From Lyophyllum atratum (taxonomy: Eukaryota; Basidiomycota; Agaricomycetes; Agaricales; Lyophyllaceae), in the NCBI GenBank assembly GCA_014905825.1, contig JACGCN010000016.1, forward strand, positions 806,001-870,000: 64,000 nucleotides of DNA. The letters run 5' to 3'. Under the pieces are notes generated by a model. That model saw only the letters and a list, made by a program, of their open reading frames with translations. It was not told the origin of the DNA and did no database searches. Below, piece by piece: positions 1 through 12,346 of this stretch. The position numbers and the translations under genes were made by a program. Within the stretch, counting starts at the first letter, position 1, and every line of letters starts with the position of its first letter.

Positions 1-2904
1 TCTTCGTATACTCCGGGGTCCCCGATCTCCCACAGGTTTGTCCTCCCCACCTCCCATTAAGATTGGCCAATAACTAAAAACGGGCTCGTAGTTCTCAGGG
101 TTCATACGCACTTCTTGCATCGAACTTAGGTGGGCAACGGCTTCCTGACCAAAGGGCGTGCGTACTCTCGATACACTATCGTCCATCTTAAACTGACCTT
201 GTCTTCCTTCAGAATCATCGAAGAGGGAAGCGGCGGTATAACTTCGCAGCAGACGGCTACCCCTGAATCGAGGTGGGCTTCACACACAATTCTCGCCCTC
301 CTCCGCTCATCATAACGTCGAAACAGTCCATTCGCTCGAACGAACCCTCGCTACACGAACCCTGTGACGCCCAAATACAAGTATGTTTCTTCTGAAGAAT
401 GCAGGCACCGTCTTGAATATGTATTGGTCTAGTCGATCTCCTTTTGATATGGAAACCGCGATGCCGAAGGGCAAGCATACGTAGTGAGTTGTCCAGTCAC
501 GTTAATCATGTTTTCTGAACGTTCTCTGTTAGCGCGCCATTCGAAACCCCAATGTCTTCCTCTTCACTTGCTCCAGCGCACCGCATCTCCTCCCCAGTTT
601 CTTCTCCGTCGGAATCCCGCTCTTCCCGCTTATCGTCACCCTTCATGGCAAAGTTGTCCATTGCCGAACCAAATCTCAAATTAAAGTCCACAATTCGATC
701 CCGACCTCAATCACACACACCAGAACCTCATACTATGCAGGTCGACGACGTATTTTCTCCCTCTGCCATTGCCACCTCTAGACATTCAAATCCGCCCGCT
801 ACGTCGTTATCACCGTCCAGTTCCAGTCCGCCGTCTGTATCGCCTCCCATACCCGCTGCAGGAGGCGAGATGGAACGTATCCGCCAATCTATGATGCAGG
901 ACCGATTAGCCCACTTCCAAGAGGCTGAAAGCCGGCGGCCAGAGTACTTGAAACGAGCAAAGCGGACTCTTTCAGAGGCGGACCCGACCGCCCCTGCAGA
1001 GGGTGAGAGTATGAGAGAGAAAGAGCCAGAAGCAGTCGTTGGTATCATGGAAAGTCCGATGAAAGGAAGAAGGTTGAAGCTGTTTCAAGAGACGTCAGAG
1101 GAAAGTTTTGAAGAGAGTCTGATGGCCGGTGGATATGGTCGCTATGTAAGATCAAGTTATTTACCTTTCCACCTGGTGATTAGTCCGATTTAACGTCCGC
1201 GTCTCACAGAGAACTGCTGATTGGGTCCGCCAACCACAGCCAATTCTGCTGGCGACTCCTGGATCTGCAGGACCCTCGAATATCATATCAGCACTTGAAC
1301 AGGCTGAGGAGCCGGCTCCGCCGACGGAGAGAGAAATCAAGAAACGCAAGAGACTAGCCGCCTTTGGTGAGCGAACCTACGCTGATGGACCCACAACGAA
1401 GCTGCACCCAGTAGAGCTGGAAGGTCGTGGACGTGTTCTCTTGGACCTCCCTGCTGAAGGAGAAGATGTTTCTGTGATGGAAGGCGGGCCTCCGAAGAAG
1501 AAAGGCGGTACCCAACGAAAGAAGAAAGGGGAGTTAACCGCAAGGGAGAAGAAAGCTCTCGCTCTCGCGGCTGCGGCGGCAGGAGATCTCCCGGAGAAGC
1601 CGAATTGGCCGGATGCTGAGTTCCCATGGCGGCTGAGGACTGAAGAGCGGGCGGAGGAGCTTAAAGCGGAAGAAACAGAAAAGATGAAGTGGATAGAGAG
1701 GTTCCTGGATCGTGATTCGGATGATGAGGAGGACGATGGAGTCATGGCAGGTGGACACAAGGATCCTTGGGGAGTGTTCAGCGATGATGCACCGCCTGTA
1801 AGAGGCCGTGGCAAGATGGTTCCACTTCCTGAAAATCCTGGCCGAAACTTTCATCTGCGGAAGAGAAGCGCATTCTTTCCTAGTGATCCCGCGGATGCGC
1901 GTGCAGCCTTAATGTCAAAGAAGAGCGTTCGAACATTGTCTTATCGGCAGCAGAAGAGACAAAGGCAGCAGGCTGAGGATGAGAGTGACGAAGAGATCCT
2001 GTGCGTCTGCAACGGGAGGGACGACGGACGGGAACTGGTGCAGTGCGATGGGTGCGAGACCTGGTATCATCTGCAGTGCATAGGGATCAAAGATATCGCG
2101 CAGTTGGGTAAGGAGGAGGACCCGTGGTTCTGCCGCGTATGCAAGTCTCGTGGATCGCCCTCCTCGGAACCAGAGTTGTCAAGTGAGCCGACGTTCGTTC
2201 CTACCGATGACCGACCACGCGTGAGCCCTTCCTATGATGCGCCGTTCTTTCAACCATCATCTCTGCAAGACTCGCCCATGGCTTGGCACCCACCGACAAT
2301 GCCACGGACACCAACACGAAACCGAGATGCTGGATATGACCCCGGATTATCTTCTGGGTCATCCTGGGTGGAGTCATCGAGGCCTAGACCATCGACTCCT
2401 CAATATCCTGCGCACGGAGTTAGGGTGTACACCACAAGTACACCTAGTTCTTTCGACAACTACAACCATCCATACGACGAATCACCGTTTGACCCCACCT
2501 CCACTCCTTCCCGAGGAATCAGGTTCGGCGCTCCTTTTGCAACGCCGAAGAACAATGTTTGGGCGTCGCGAGCGAATGGCCTTTTTCAGACTCCATCGAA
2601 GGCTACTAGTGGACGTAGCTTGCCGAATAGGACTTTTGGAGGTCCTGGAACGCTTTCCTCAGCCCTGGACGATAGTAGTGGCGGACACAATGGTGGATCG
2701 GTGTATGAGCGGACTTACCCTGATGAAGACTCACCCATCAGACGCGTAGGCGGTGGTGGCGGTCCAAAGGCGCGACGTATCATGGATTCACCATTAGCAT
2801 CGCGTTCAACCATGTCTATATCCCACCATCTAGAGGAGTCGCCAATCATGCGCTATAACGACATTGAAAGGCGTCACGATCTGGGTTATGGCTCCATGCA
2901 ATGA
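1..2904 (+). CDS. PHD-finger protein, 5' end outside window
   Basis: Predicted chromatin reader of unknown target. A C4HC3 PHD finger lies near 2004-2145 (ILCVCNGRDDG, QCDGCETWYHLQC, WFCRVCKSR), with all eight metal ligands present. The finger is flanked by long Ser/Pro-rich tracts with many S/T-P sites and by a basic Lys-rich stretch just after 1490. The reading frame stays open through exons <1-35, 130-157, 213-272, 327-380, 433-480, 533-1145 and 1210-2904; each junction has GT/AG ends and matching phase. That gives 843 visible residues running off the left edge. A shorter model starting at the ATG at 552 is possible but leaves the well-formed small exons unexplained. No other domain was recognised. 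The PHD call is firm; the upstream exons are inferred from splice signals and frame. Confidence 0.85.
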
Positions 2905-3423
2905 AGGTGCATTGCTCGTTTTATGAAGTTTCGCCGGTTCCTGACATCTGATATGCATCTTAGAAAGTGTTGATTGGTACTTTATTTAGTGCCCTTCAAT
3001 CCAGGGAATATCTGAACATACGGACCTTCTCGGGGCCCCGACGTGCGTTGTACATTTTATCGCCTGGTCTTGGGATACCTTCCTTTGTGACTTCCCATTC
3101 TGCTACTGGTACTGTTAGTTCGTATACACTATGATATTGCATAGGCTGGATAGTTTGTACACTCATCAATGAAATAAATAGCTGACCTTGCCCACGTCAC
3201 TCGGTCGTGGTCGAAGAGCATACATGTGAGTGTCACGATTCGCGACGCGACGCGAAGTGTGACACATCTTGGACATTGGCAAACGTTTCAACGGAACGGC
3301 GACGGCGACCTACGGCTCGAAGCTTGAACGTTGAACCTTTACTACTGCTACCACTACTACGACATGCAACTGTCCTCGATCTACAGCGATTGACTTGCGA
3401 CTGGGAGATTGCCTACGTTCTAC
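2905..3423. other. Intergenic: 3' flank of PHD gene and upstream region of next gene
   Basis: There is no convincing coding frame. AT-rich stretches after 3160 (ATGAAATAAATA) could serve as a poly(A) signal region for the PHD gene. The stretch 3200-3420 is presumably the leader or promoter of the following gene. Confidence 0.5.
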
Positions 3424-5662
3424 ATGGCCTCTAACAGTGATCGAATTCGCCTGGCAATTGTCCGTTAAATCCATGCCTGGGGAGGCCTGGGGTCGTAGCT
3501 GATCTCGAATCATTTTGTTTTCGCAAGGCTCTTTCCGCGTTAAAATTCAAACCTAAGTTCCAGTCGTGTTCAGGTGAGTACAGCATTTAGAATATTTTCG
3601 TTGACACTAATGGAGCATAGCATATGTCCTGGAACTGCAGTCAAAGTTTCCGGCTTCATCTCCAGACACCTCCAACAACTCGTGGCGGACTCTTGCGCTT
3701 TCATTAGAACATGACTTTGCGACACTCAAAGGAAAATATGAGGCCGAGCAGATAAGTATGTTTGCCATCCATTCTAGTAATTGCTGTCTATCTCTGAGTC
3801 GATTTAATGGGCGTTATCGAAGGGTCTCTTGCTTTGGAAAATGCGTTGTCCGCGCCCTCCGAAGCTATGCCAAACTCTAGTTCGGAGCAACCTGCGCCCG
3901 CGAAGAAAAGGTTGAAGAAGAAACCGATACTATCTTCCATAGCCTCTAGCTCCCATAAACAACCAGAAGTGCCCCACAGAGACTTGAAATCCATCCTGGA
4001 AGAACTTTCCGTCCTACCAGGAATAGGTATAGCCAGGCTTCCACCCTCGCATTCTCTGTTCTCAAGTCTGGACAACTTTGTTCGACTGATGTCATTGCCT
4101 GAGGTCCAGATGGAGTTGCTTCTATCTGTTACTCATCGCGTAGTGCAAGCCGTTGCGCTAAGTGTTAGCAGCATCACAATTCCGCCAACTCCAAATATTC
4201 CTTCAGATCCCGACACTTTGGAATGTCTGGGACGTGCCTTGCATCATGTTCTGAATGTCGCCTTACCCTTGCTCGGATCAGGGACACAGAAGTCAGCTGA
4301 GCCTCAGTCCGTCATTACACTGTTGGAGAGAACGACAACACTTGTCTTGAATCCACTAATCCATGCGTTTAGTCGCAGATCTGAGACGTACCTCGACTCC
4401 TTGTTTCTCTCTTCCCCCGGCGGCGTCAGCGCCACCACCTCTTCCACCGCGGCGGGAGGCCTGAAGCCGCCGGTGGCTCCACATGGACCCCTTCCGGTTG
4501 ACGTCCGCACAGACATACTATCCCTCTTCAGGATGATCTTTTGTTTTCTTGACGGACAAATCCAATCATCTTCGACGCTTGCTAAACCATCTTTGGTATC
4601 ATATACCTTGCGGGCCTCATTGATCTTGGAAACTGTGCGGGAGATCGACCGGCTTTTGTCTGCTGCTCCAACGATAGGCTCCTCCGGCCCTAGTCGTGGC
4701 GTCGACAGTGACACCAAACAATACCACCGACTGCGACCTGAACGTGCGAAGAAGCTTGCGATGAAAGACTCACTTTGGTTTCTGTGTACTGTCCTTCATA
4801 TACTGTTTGGCGAATCTTCCAGCGCAGGTTCCCTCGCGTCGCAGCCAATGACTGTTTCAATCATACCTGGGAGAAGGGACGAGCATAACTCCGAGGGAGA
4901 AACAGGCGACGCGGCTGTAGATCGGAAGGTCGATGTTCTTCAGGGTAAGAGCAGGCGGCTATTGAGCGAGGGAGTATCGGATGCTCTTGTTAGGCTCCTT
5001 ACACGGTGCAAGAGGCCGGCGTTGACAACTTTACATCAAACTCAAGCTCAAAGTTTTCCAGCATCTGAGCTTGGGATCGAGGGGCAGCAGGCAGCAAATT
5101 CGGCGGACGGAGCAGATAAAGAGAAGCGGGCAATAGCACTGAGAGGTAACGAAGAATGGAGCAATCTCGAAGTGCCTTTCCGTGTTCTAGGATATGGGGA
5201 TAAGGGCAGGGATGAAGACCGTGGGGATGGGCATGATGGCAAGAGGATTGACGTGGGTGTCGAGATTGATGTTGAGGCTGTTGTCGATGCCGCCGGACAG
5301 CTCAGACAAGACAGCGGCAGTGACCAGGGCGGCGCTTCGCTGCCGCAGGGTGCCTCCGAGGTACGCGACGAATTTCGTCATGATAAGCCGTTCGAGCTAG
5401 ACGAGGTTGAATATGGGATGCTGCTTGGGGTTATGGAGCGTTATTGGGTCTGGAGTAAGTATTGGGAACTGTAAGCGCCTAAGTAGAAGTTGATATTCGT
5501 TACTTAGGCTGTCAAACATGTTGGGCTCATCTAGCGTTGACGTTACTTAGTTTAGTGAGTGCATGCGAGAGGAAGGTAGGAAGACTGCACGTGAATACGT
5601 CCCGGCTAATGGATATCTGCGCGATGCGCCACTCCTTATGGCTACATGCTTCATCCTTTTAG
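3424..5662 (+). CDS. Predicted helical protein with MEI4-like N-terminus
   Basis: Five exons (3424-3459, 3528-3573, 3621-3755, 3799-5454, 5508-5662) give 675 residues with consistent phases. The N-terminus reads ALSALKFKPKF, then YVLEL, then SWRTLALSLEHDFATLK. By eye this follows the pattern that opens MEI4 proteins: a short helix ending in K-x-K-P, a Tyr-containing helix, then a Trp followed by a Leu/Glu-rich helix. MEI4 acts with REC114 in meiotic double-strand-break formation. The rest is mostly helical, Leu-rich and without another recognisable domain, with an acidic stretch near 5200-5300. The first exon is the weakest part: its donor is GTCCGT and its acceptor CGCAAG. Exons 3-5 have standard signals. 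The family assignment is a tentative memory-based resemblance. Confidence 0.6.
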
Positions 5663-8128
5663 GTGGCTGAGGGGATGTGAAGAAGGGCGTCAATGTACGC
5701 CATCTACACGCGGTGATATCGGGGGCTCAAGTAAAACGAGAACTGATAGGTAGGTTGTGCAGATCTATGGCGACCACATCGACACTCTCATCCTAACTGC
5801 TCGAAGGAGAACTAAATACACTTGCGGGTTCTGGCGGTTTGATGTACACAGATGATGCTGGGAACGTTTTCAACTGCTCAGCCTTCTGCCGGCATATTTG
5901 GAGGGCGCTCGCTGTCTACCCTTCCTCGGCCTCATCACAACGTGATGTTCAACTTTATCAATGCTGGCATCGAGGTTCACTTGCTGAGAAAAGATGTGAT
6001 CCTTCACCCTCGGGAGTCGATCAAAACCATGTCCTGCAATTTGAGTATATGAGCGAAACAGCATCAATAACCAGTCTTGATGTTAATGTAAAATTAATCT
6101 AAAGCCACATATCAACTAGCAAGGAAGTTCATGGCTTATGCCAAATTCCAATTGTTGTTGAGAACTCCATGAAGCGTATCAACACATTCCATGGCTGGTA
6201 ACAAGGCACATTACTGACACATGCCGTCACTTTCGCATGCTTCCAGGCTTGCACTTTTATTCTCCCCGTTCATGTTGACTTATCAATGTCCGTACTCTAG
6301 GCCGGTATGTAAGATCGTCAAATCTGTGTACAACTCCACCCGTGTAAGTCAAAGCCTCTTCAATGGCGCTTCTTAAGCTTATCAAGTAGAAAGGCCGGGG
6401 TAAAATTATCACGATCTTGAAGTTCATCATCCCCCACATTCCCAACTTGCTTGTTGAAGATCAGCGTTCCTTCTCCGCCTGGAGGTCAATGCCTAAAGAA
6501 ACATCATGTATGATCAAGATCAAGCCTTTGAGTTTGCGTCTAGAAGTCACTTTCCGCAGATAGAAAGTCTCAAGGGTTCTAGTCTCACTGCTGAGGATTG
6601 GTTCATTCGTGAGGAAAGGAAGGGGTAACCTTGCTTAGCTCTCAACAGAGTGCACCCCGATTAACGTTCTATTAACTTTGCTCGGCGAAGTAACTTCATC
6701 TCTAACAGAACGGCGACCAGAAGACATACCCTAGCACCCTCAAAAATTAACACCCCTGTACCCCGAGAAAAATCTACGGGAAGCCCGAGTCGGACGATGT
6801 ACCCTTGAAGGGCCTTAACACCCCATCCTTGCGAACTTTAAATTTCATGAGGCCCGTTGACATGGCCTGGATGGACCTCCCTTCAAGGTCAGCCGATGTG
6901 CTACTGAAATACACGAGCGAGGAGTGGAAGCACGAACAGATGCGACGCGATTCACGCCCTAGAATCAATCCATCGATTAGCAGCGATTAGCCATTGTAGC
7001 GCTGTCGGGACCCTGAACAACACCCAAACATAGCCCTCGAAGAGACTTCTTGCTTGATTCCGATGGATGATTAGATGGCCTTCTGCAGCGACATCGATAA
7101 GCAAGCGAGAGCTCCCCGTGACGGGGTCATAAACAGATGGGTCCCCGTTTTGAGCTTCGTCTTCCTATGTTCGAAGATCGTCTCTCTACATTGTTGCTCA
7201 ATCGAGCTGGGACGCGTCCCCTTGGACACAAGGAGCTGTCGATGAATGTGGAAGTGGGGGTTGCAATGTCCTGATGATGTGCAGATGCCCTCTACACATA
7301 GAACGGGGCCACATGACAGGACACACAGGCTAGGTTGCATGTTGCCGGAGGTGATCAGGCAATCAGCTTCTGTTGTGGAATTTCCTGGAATTCATGGTCG
7401 TACGACTGAGGGCCGAGCGCCGAAGACGACTATGATGATCGACGTGGTCACTCTCTTCTAAGACGCAAAAGGCTCCGGCACGCATGCACTGGACTGCGCT
7501 GAAGTCGAAGAGAACTCCGGGCACCTCGGATGAGCATTGCGTTGATTACGAAGTTGTTTTTGCAAGCGTATGATGACTGGCAGAAGCTATTAGTATTACA
7601 CTGAATGCGAGTCGTATGATTTGCGCGGCTAAAACCACCACAAAATGGCTCAGGTACAATGCAGCATCCCGGCTTCGTGACCCGCTTGTAATTTTACGCC
7701 TGCTTACGCCGAGGCGCACCGAGGCGCAGAATGGTTCCGTCCCAATTGCAAAGCAAGCTTACCAAGTAGCAAGCATAGCACCGGTAATGAGACTGCAGAC
7801 ACACCCGAGCTCACAGCCTCTCACAGCCCGCCCCGACGCAGAATTACAATTTAGCCTCCCGGCACCGACCGCTTTCCGTGGAGTCGCGGATGACGTGAAT
7901 GCCAGCAAAAACTGCGGTATTGCTAAGTTCCAGTAGGTTCTCCAGCATTAGTTCATAGTGACATATGCGCCCCATCGACCACCGGAGCATATCCAACGCC
8001 TAGGTGGCCATAACCGCGAAGCACGCGTCAGCGATGTGTCCCATGCCCCCAGGTTGCCCCAAAGTTTCCGCAAAGTAGCCAACAGTACCCACCACAAATC
8101 GATCAGCCGCGCTCATCTGAAAAAGGCA

Positions 8129-8148
8129 GCGACCGCCTCGGCGGTCGC
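8129..8148. repeat. Perfect 9-bp inverted repeat with 2-nt spacer
   Basis: GCGACCGCC and GGCGGTCGC are separated by TC. It could form a GC-rich hairpin or be a dyad protein-binding site; no coding gene overlaps it. Confidence 0.8.
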
Positions 8149-9177
8149 GGTCAGGATCGGGCGGGGATCGAGATATTTTGCTTTTTGCAAATTCGTTTCG
8201 ACAATCCTCTCGAATTGGATTTTGGCGCGGCGCCATGTGGCGATCAGTCAATTAGTTATTGCGATCCAAGATGCGCCGGCATCTCATCCAGTTCATGATA
8301 CACGAGTACACAAGCCTGGAAGAGAGAAGCTGACGGAGGGATCTACGCCTTCGTCGAGGGCCTCGAGGCTCGCGGGTCAGCCAGTTAAGTGACTTTCATC
8401 TTCCTATCCTGGGTCGACTGTTGGTTGCACATGAATTGGCATCTCGGATGTTCGAGCGCGAATGGGGCTCGGCTGGAGTATGGCAGCTGGGCCTTGGGAT
8501 CCGCATGTGCCTCAAGTGGACTTGGGCTAGACTGTCGTAGACTGTCGTACTTGGAGTTGAAAATTACAGATATTTGATGCATGTCGTTTTCTCAGATGGG
8601 CGGTCAGCTGTGCCGGTGGTAAATAACGATTGGCTGATGAGTGCCCGTCGCAGGACAGTTGGAGCATAAGTAGTGGAGATTTCAAGTTGGAGTGGGTAAG
8701 TAAATGTCGGCTTTGTAGCGGGCTGGTCGCGGGGTATAGAAGGGGAGAAAGGTGGATTTGGCTTCCAGCCTGAATCAACAACAAAGGGTGTACTTGAAGT
8801 TTGGAGCGCCTCAATCTGACATCTCCCCAACCCTGCCGAGACCTCCAAATATGCAGACGCAAAATGCAAACGGAGAAGGTCGAATTCTGTATGTAAATGA
8901 AGGCTTCCTCGTAAAGACTTGTGCGGCGGTTTTGCCAGGGCAAGCTCCATCCAGCAGAGTTTGGCTCCGTCGACGGACGAGTAAGGAAACCAAGAAAGGT
9001 TAGCACCATACATGCATGGCGACCACTCCGTCGTTACCTATACCTCTCCGTCCCGCATTTGAACCGAAAAGGATACAGAATTGAAATTGAACATGACGTT
9101 TTGAGGGTGGGTATGTCAGGGTAGATGGGTGGGCGTAGAGGGCGATACTTGTTATGGTGATATGGATCGACGTGCTT

Positions 9178-9223
9178 GACTGGACAGATTCTGCGGGCTG
9201 GACTGGGCAGATTCTGCGGGCTT
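9178..9223. repeat. Two-copy 23-nt tandem repeat
   Basis: Two adjacent copies, with core CAGATTCTGCGGGCT, differ at two of 23 positions (A/G in the middle, G/T at the end). This is a recent local duplication in non-coding DNA. Confidence 0.85.
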
Positions 9224-10229
9224 GTGAAGCTTGAATGACGAAAGACTGTTAAGAGTTCAGCGCCGAGACGGGCGTGATGGAAGGAAATTTGGATGTGTCA
9301 GTGCAGCTGAGGCGTCCTGGCAATCATGATAGACAGCGGTGAACCCTGGTGAATGGTCTCTGTGGCGGCGGCATCCCTGTGGGGGGTGGGACAAGGATGA
9401 GGACGGGACGGCACTGGAGCTGCGGCATCCCTGGCCCATCCTTAACGAGGGAATAAAAAACAGTATTGACAAAAAAAATAGACATAGGGCTCGGGCCGAG
9501 AAGTGGGTGGTTTAGTAATAGCCACGCTGCCAAACACACGAAACCAGGTCAGGGGCATCGGTTGCCATATCGGTCGAGGAGGATGTTCCACGTGACAGCC
9601 GATTTTTCGTGGATCGATATTTGATGTTTGATGCGGACTTGATATGAGCCTGCGAGGTCGCGCAGGCCTAGGCAAGGGTTGTCAGGTCGCGCTAAGTAGA
9701 GGCAGATTTCATGTGGAAATGGCGCATGAACATTTGTGGCGTGTATTGCTGGCTGTGCAGAGAGCGATCCAGCGGAAGGCAAACGGAAAAGCACATGGAA
9801 TTGCGGGCTGAGAGAGAGAAGTTCAGAGTTGGACAGGTATACGTGTTAATAATTCTGACGAGCCCGCGGGGGGGTAGAAGTGGACGAATTGGATATAGTT
9901 GTTACGATGTGTTTGGTGGTGGCCCTGACGGAAGTGGTTGTCAGGGAAGGACGAGCCCTTTGGAGGAGAGGAGGAGGAAGGAGGAGGAGGAACATCGGCC
10001 GGGGATTGGACATGGATGGAGAACGAGCGCTGGCAGTGTGCAGAGGACTCGTGTGCTGGAGGGTGTGCTAATCCTCCGGCGGTTCTTCCGATGAATTGAC
10101 GGATGGGGACAGCGATCGGGATCTGAGATCTGAGGTGTCGATAATTCCCACACGGTTGGATTGGTGGCGAATATAACGATCGTGAAGTTACGAGTAGATG
10201 GATCCTGACCGAGGTTTCCCCCAGCAAAC

Positions 10230-11497
10230 ATGTCTGCTCTCTCCACTTCCCGTCCCCGTGGCCCCGTCGTCCTCATCCCCGACGACGCACACGTCCCCCT
10301 CGCCACGCCCGCCCCCGCTTCCCCCACCTGTAAGATCCCCCTAGCCGACACGCTTCCTCGCGCTTACCCGCCGTCGACAGCCTCTCCCGAGTCCTGCTAC
10401 TCGCCCCTCCCATCACTTACACATAGCTCGCCCTCTTCATCGTCGTCCAGCATCCACAGTGTGCCTGAACGGACCAACGAGCACCTCGCCATCCTCCTTC
10501 CCAAACACCTGTGGAAGGTACATGGTCTCACCCGCCTCACCTTGACGCGTACTCAATCTATTTTTCAATAGCCCGACTCATTCGCATCCCGTTGCGACAA
10601 CCTTTACTGCCCCGTCCGCTTCTCCGTCTTTGAGCGAAGACATGTGAGTGTACACAACGTCATGGAATCAACCCCGCCTGATCATCTCCCCCACAGCACT
10701 GTCGCAAATGCGGTGGAGTATTTTGCGCCTCTTGCACAAGTCGCTCCACTTCACTCCTCGACACATCAAATCTTTCATTCCTTCATCCCCCGCGAAACGT
10801 CCCCATATCCTCTTTTGCATCCCCCATATCCCCGTTCAGTCCATGTCGTGTATGCGATGATTGTTGGGACCAAGTCCACGGCAACCCTACGACCCCCCGC
10901 ACTCCAGATATCATCCGACCCACTCTCACCCGCATGCTCAGTTCGCCGATATCAATGCTGAAGTCACCGCTGTCCTCCTCCCCTGCCACTAGTGGCAACT
11001 CCTCCCTTGCGTCCAGCGCCGACCTGCCCCGCAATATGGGCCAGCACCCTCTTGCCGCCTCTGAGACCATTTCTTTACTTGCGACCGCCGCTCCACTTGC
11101 CCGGAAAACACGGTCGCTGCGTACGGCTCCGAGCATATCCAGCCTCAACGGCCACCGCCGTTCAATTATTCGTGCCTCCCACCTCACCCTTCCTCCTGAG
11201 CTCGATCGATCCTATGGCGAACTCGATGCTTATCCCCTTCGGCGCTCGAGTATCCTTTGCAAAGCCACCGGCGGTGGCCGTTGGGAGCCCAAGCAGGAGC
11301 CAGCACTCATCGGCTACCGGCCTCCTGTGCCCGGTGGCAAGGCCCAGTATGAACTCGAAATGGAGCAACACGCACGCGAGGAACAAACCCGCAAGGAGAA
11401 CCCCATCGTTAAGGATGGGGACTTCCAATACCGCTTTACCCGTGAACCGGACAGCATGGTGATGGCCCGCAGTCCGTTCGCAATGTCGACCTTTTAA
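10230..11497 (+). CDS. FYVE zinc-finger protein
   Basis: Predicted PI3P-binding protein of endosomal or vacuolar membranes. Three exons (10230-10517, 10572-10643, 10697-11497) give 386 residues, all junctions in phase 0. The FYVE finger is split over the introns: WKPDSF (matching the WxxD start), then CDNLYC, then the signature ERRHHCRKCGGVFC around residues 117-130, CASC, and CRVCDDCW. The basic R-R-H-H-C-R patch that contacts the PI3P headgroup is intact. Residues 1-90 are Pro/Ser/Thr-rich, and the C-terminal half is Ser-rich with no recognised domain. The start ATG has a CAAAC-type upstream context and sits just before good coding sequence. The partner or pathway cannot be told from sequence. 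Confidence 0.88.
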
Positions 11498-12346
11498 GGT
11501 CACGCTCGCCCTCCCGCCCCCTCGTCCATTCGCAGACGCTCATTACACCTCAGCCTTGCCACACCTGCCTGCTCGCTCTCATCTGCTGTGATCCAGCCCG
11601 CATCTGTTATTCTTATTACTGTATATTGCTTGACCCTCCCCGTCCACGCTCCCTGGCCGTTGCATGGCCAGTTGTATTTCTATTCCACACGTCCGCCGTG
11701 ATCTAATGGGCATGCGACATTATCGACCTGGTTGGAACCCCGTCATGGTTCCGCCTCACCGACAACATTAATACCCATCCATCCATCCATCCCATCCTTC
11801 TTGTGCCCCATTGCCCATATATACCACCATCTGGCTATTTTGCCTCATCCGCTGCCCGCCCTGCGTCCCAAAACCCTATGCGCCACCTCCATTAGTCCCG
11901 CTCTGGCCGGCCGCTTACAGCTCCCCCCAGCATTCATACATTTACACTTTATACGTAGCTACTTACATCTACATGCTCGCTCTGCTGTCATCTCCCTTCC
12001 ATTCCCCCCATGCATACTTAATTGGCCTGCTCTCATCCCGCGTCTATTGCTTCTCTGTCATCTCGCGCTGAGCCACCGAGCGCCGGACCCTTCTTGTACT
12101 CCTACCACGTACATATGTACCTAGAATCTCCCGTTATTGTTGTTGTGCTTTTCTGGTGTTGGGTTGTTGATTAATAGAACTCATCTGGTCGTTTTCTCCG
12201 TTAATTGCCCTTGTGAACTTGAAGTTGAACTGGAGTTGATTGAACAGATTCAACGCAATGCGCTCGCCCAAGCTCTTGCCAAACAGAACCATACAACGTT
12301 CCAAATTTTTGTTTTAGCGAAACGCGTCAAGGACTCTCTGCTGACG
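11498..12346. other. Intergenic, CT-rich
   Basis: This is the 3' flank of the FYVE gene and the 5' region of mL38. It is pyrimidine-rich, with a short ATCC microsatellite near 11775-11795. The frame of mL38 extends open upstream to 12137, but that extension reads as leader and is not counted as coding. Confidence 0.6.

Larger units (their letters stand above)
5663..10229. other. Gene-poor region, about 4.6 kb
   Basis: Only short, overlapping open frames without family resemblance or a consistent exon chain are present on either strand. The segment holds a perfect 9-bp inverted repeat at 8129-8148, a near-perfect 23-nt tandem duplication at 9178-9223 and a short duplication at 8529-8549. I found no terminal repeats, reverse transcriptase or transposase motif. 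The last few hundred bases are presumably the promoter of the FYVE gene. Confidence 0.6.

Noticed and set aside
8527..9013. Two overlapping minus-strand frames of about 150-160 residues
   Set aside because: They cover the same DNA in different registers, show low-complexity composition and match no family.
5663..10229. Transposon remnant in the gene-poor segment
   Set aside because: No terminal repeats, target-site duplications, reverse transcriptase or transposase motifs were visible; only small duplications and one dyad.
12137..12346. Upstream extension of the mL38 frame
   Set aside because: The extension gives a hydrophobic and acidic leader unlike a mitochondrial presequence; the ATG at 12347 gives the expected basic presequence.
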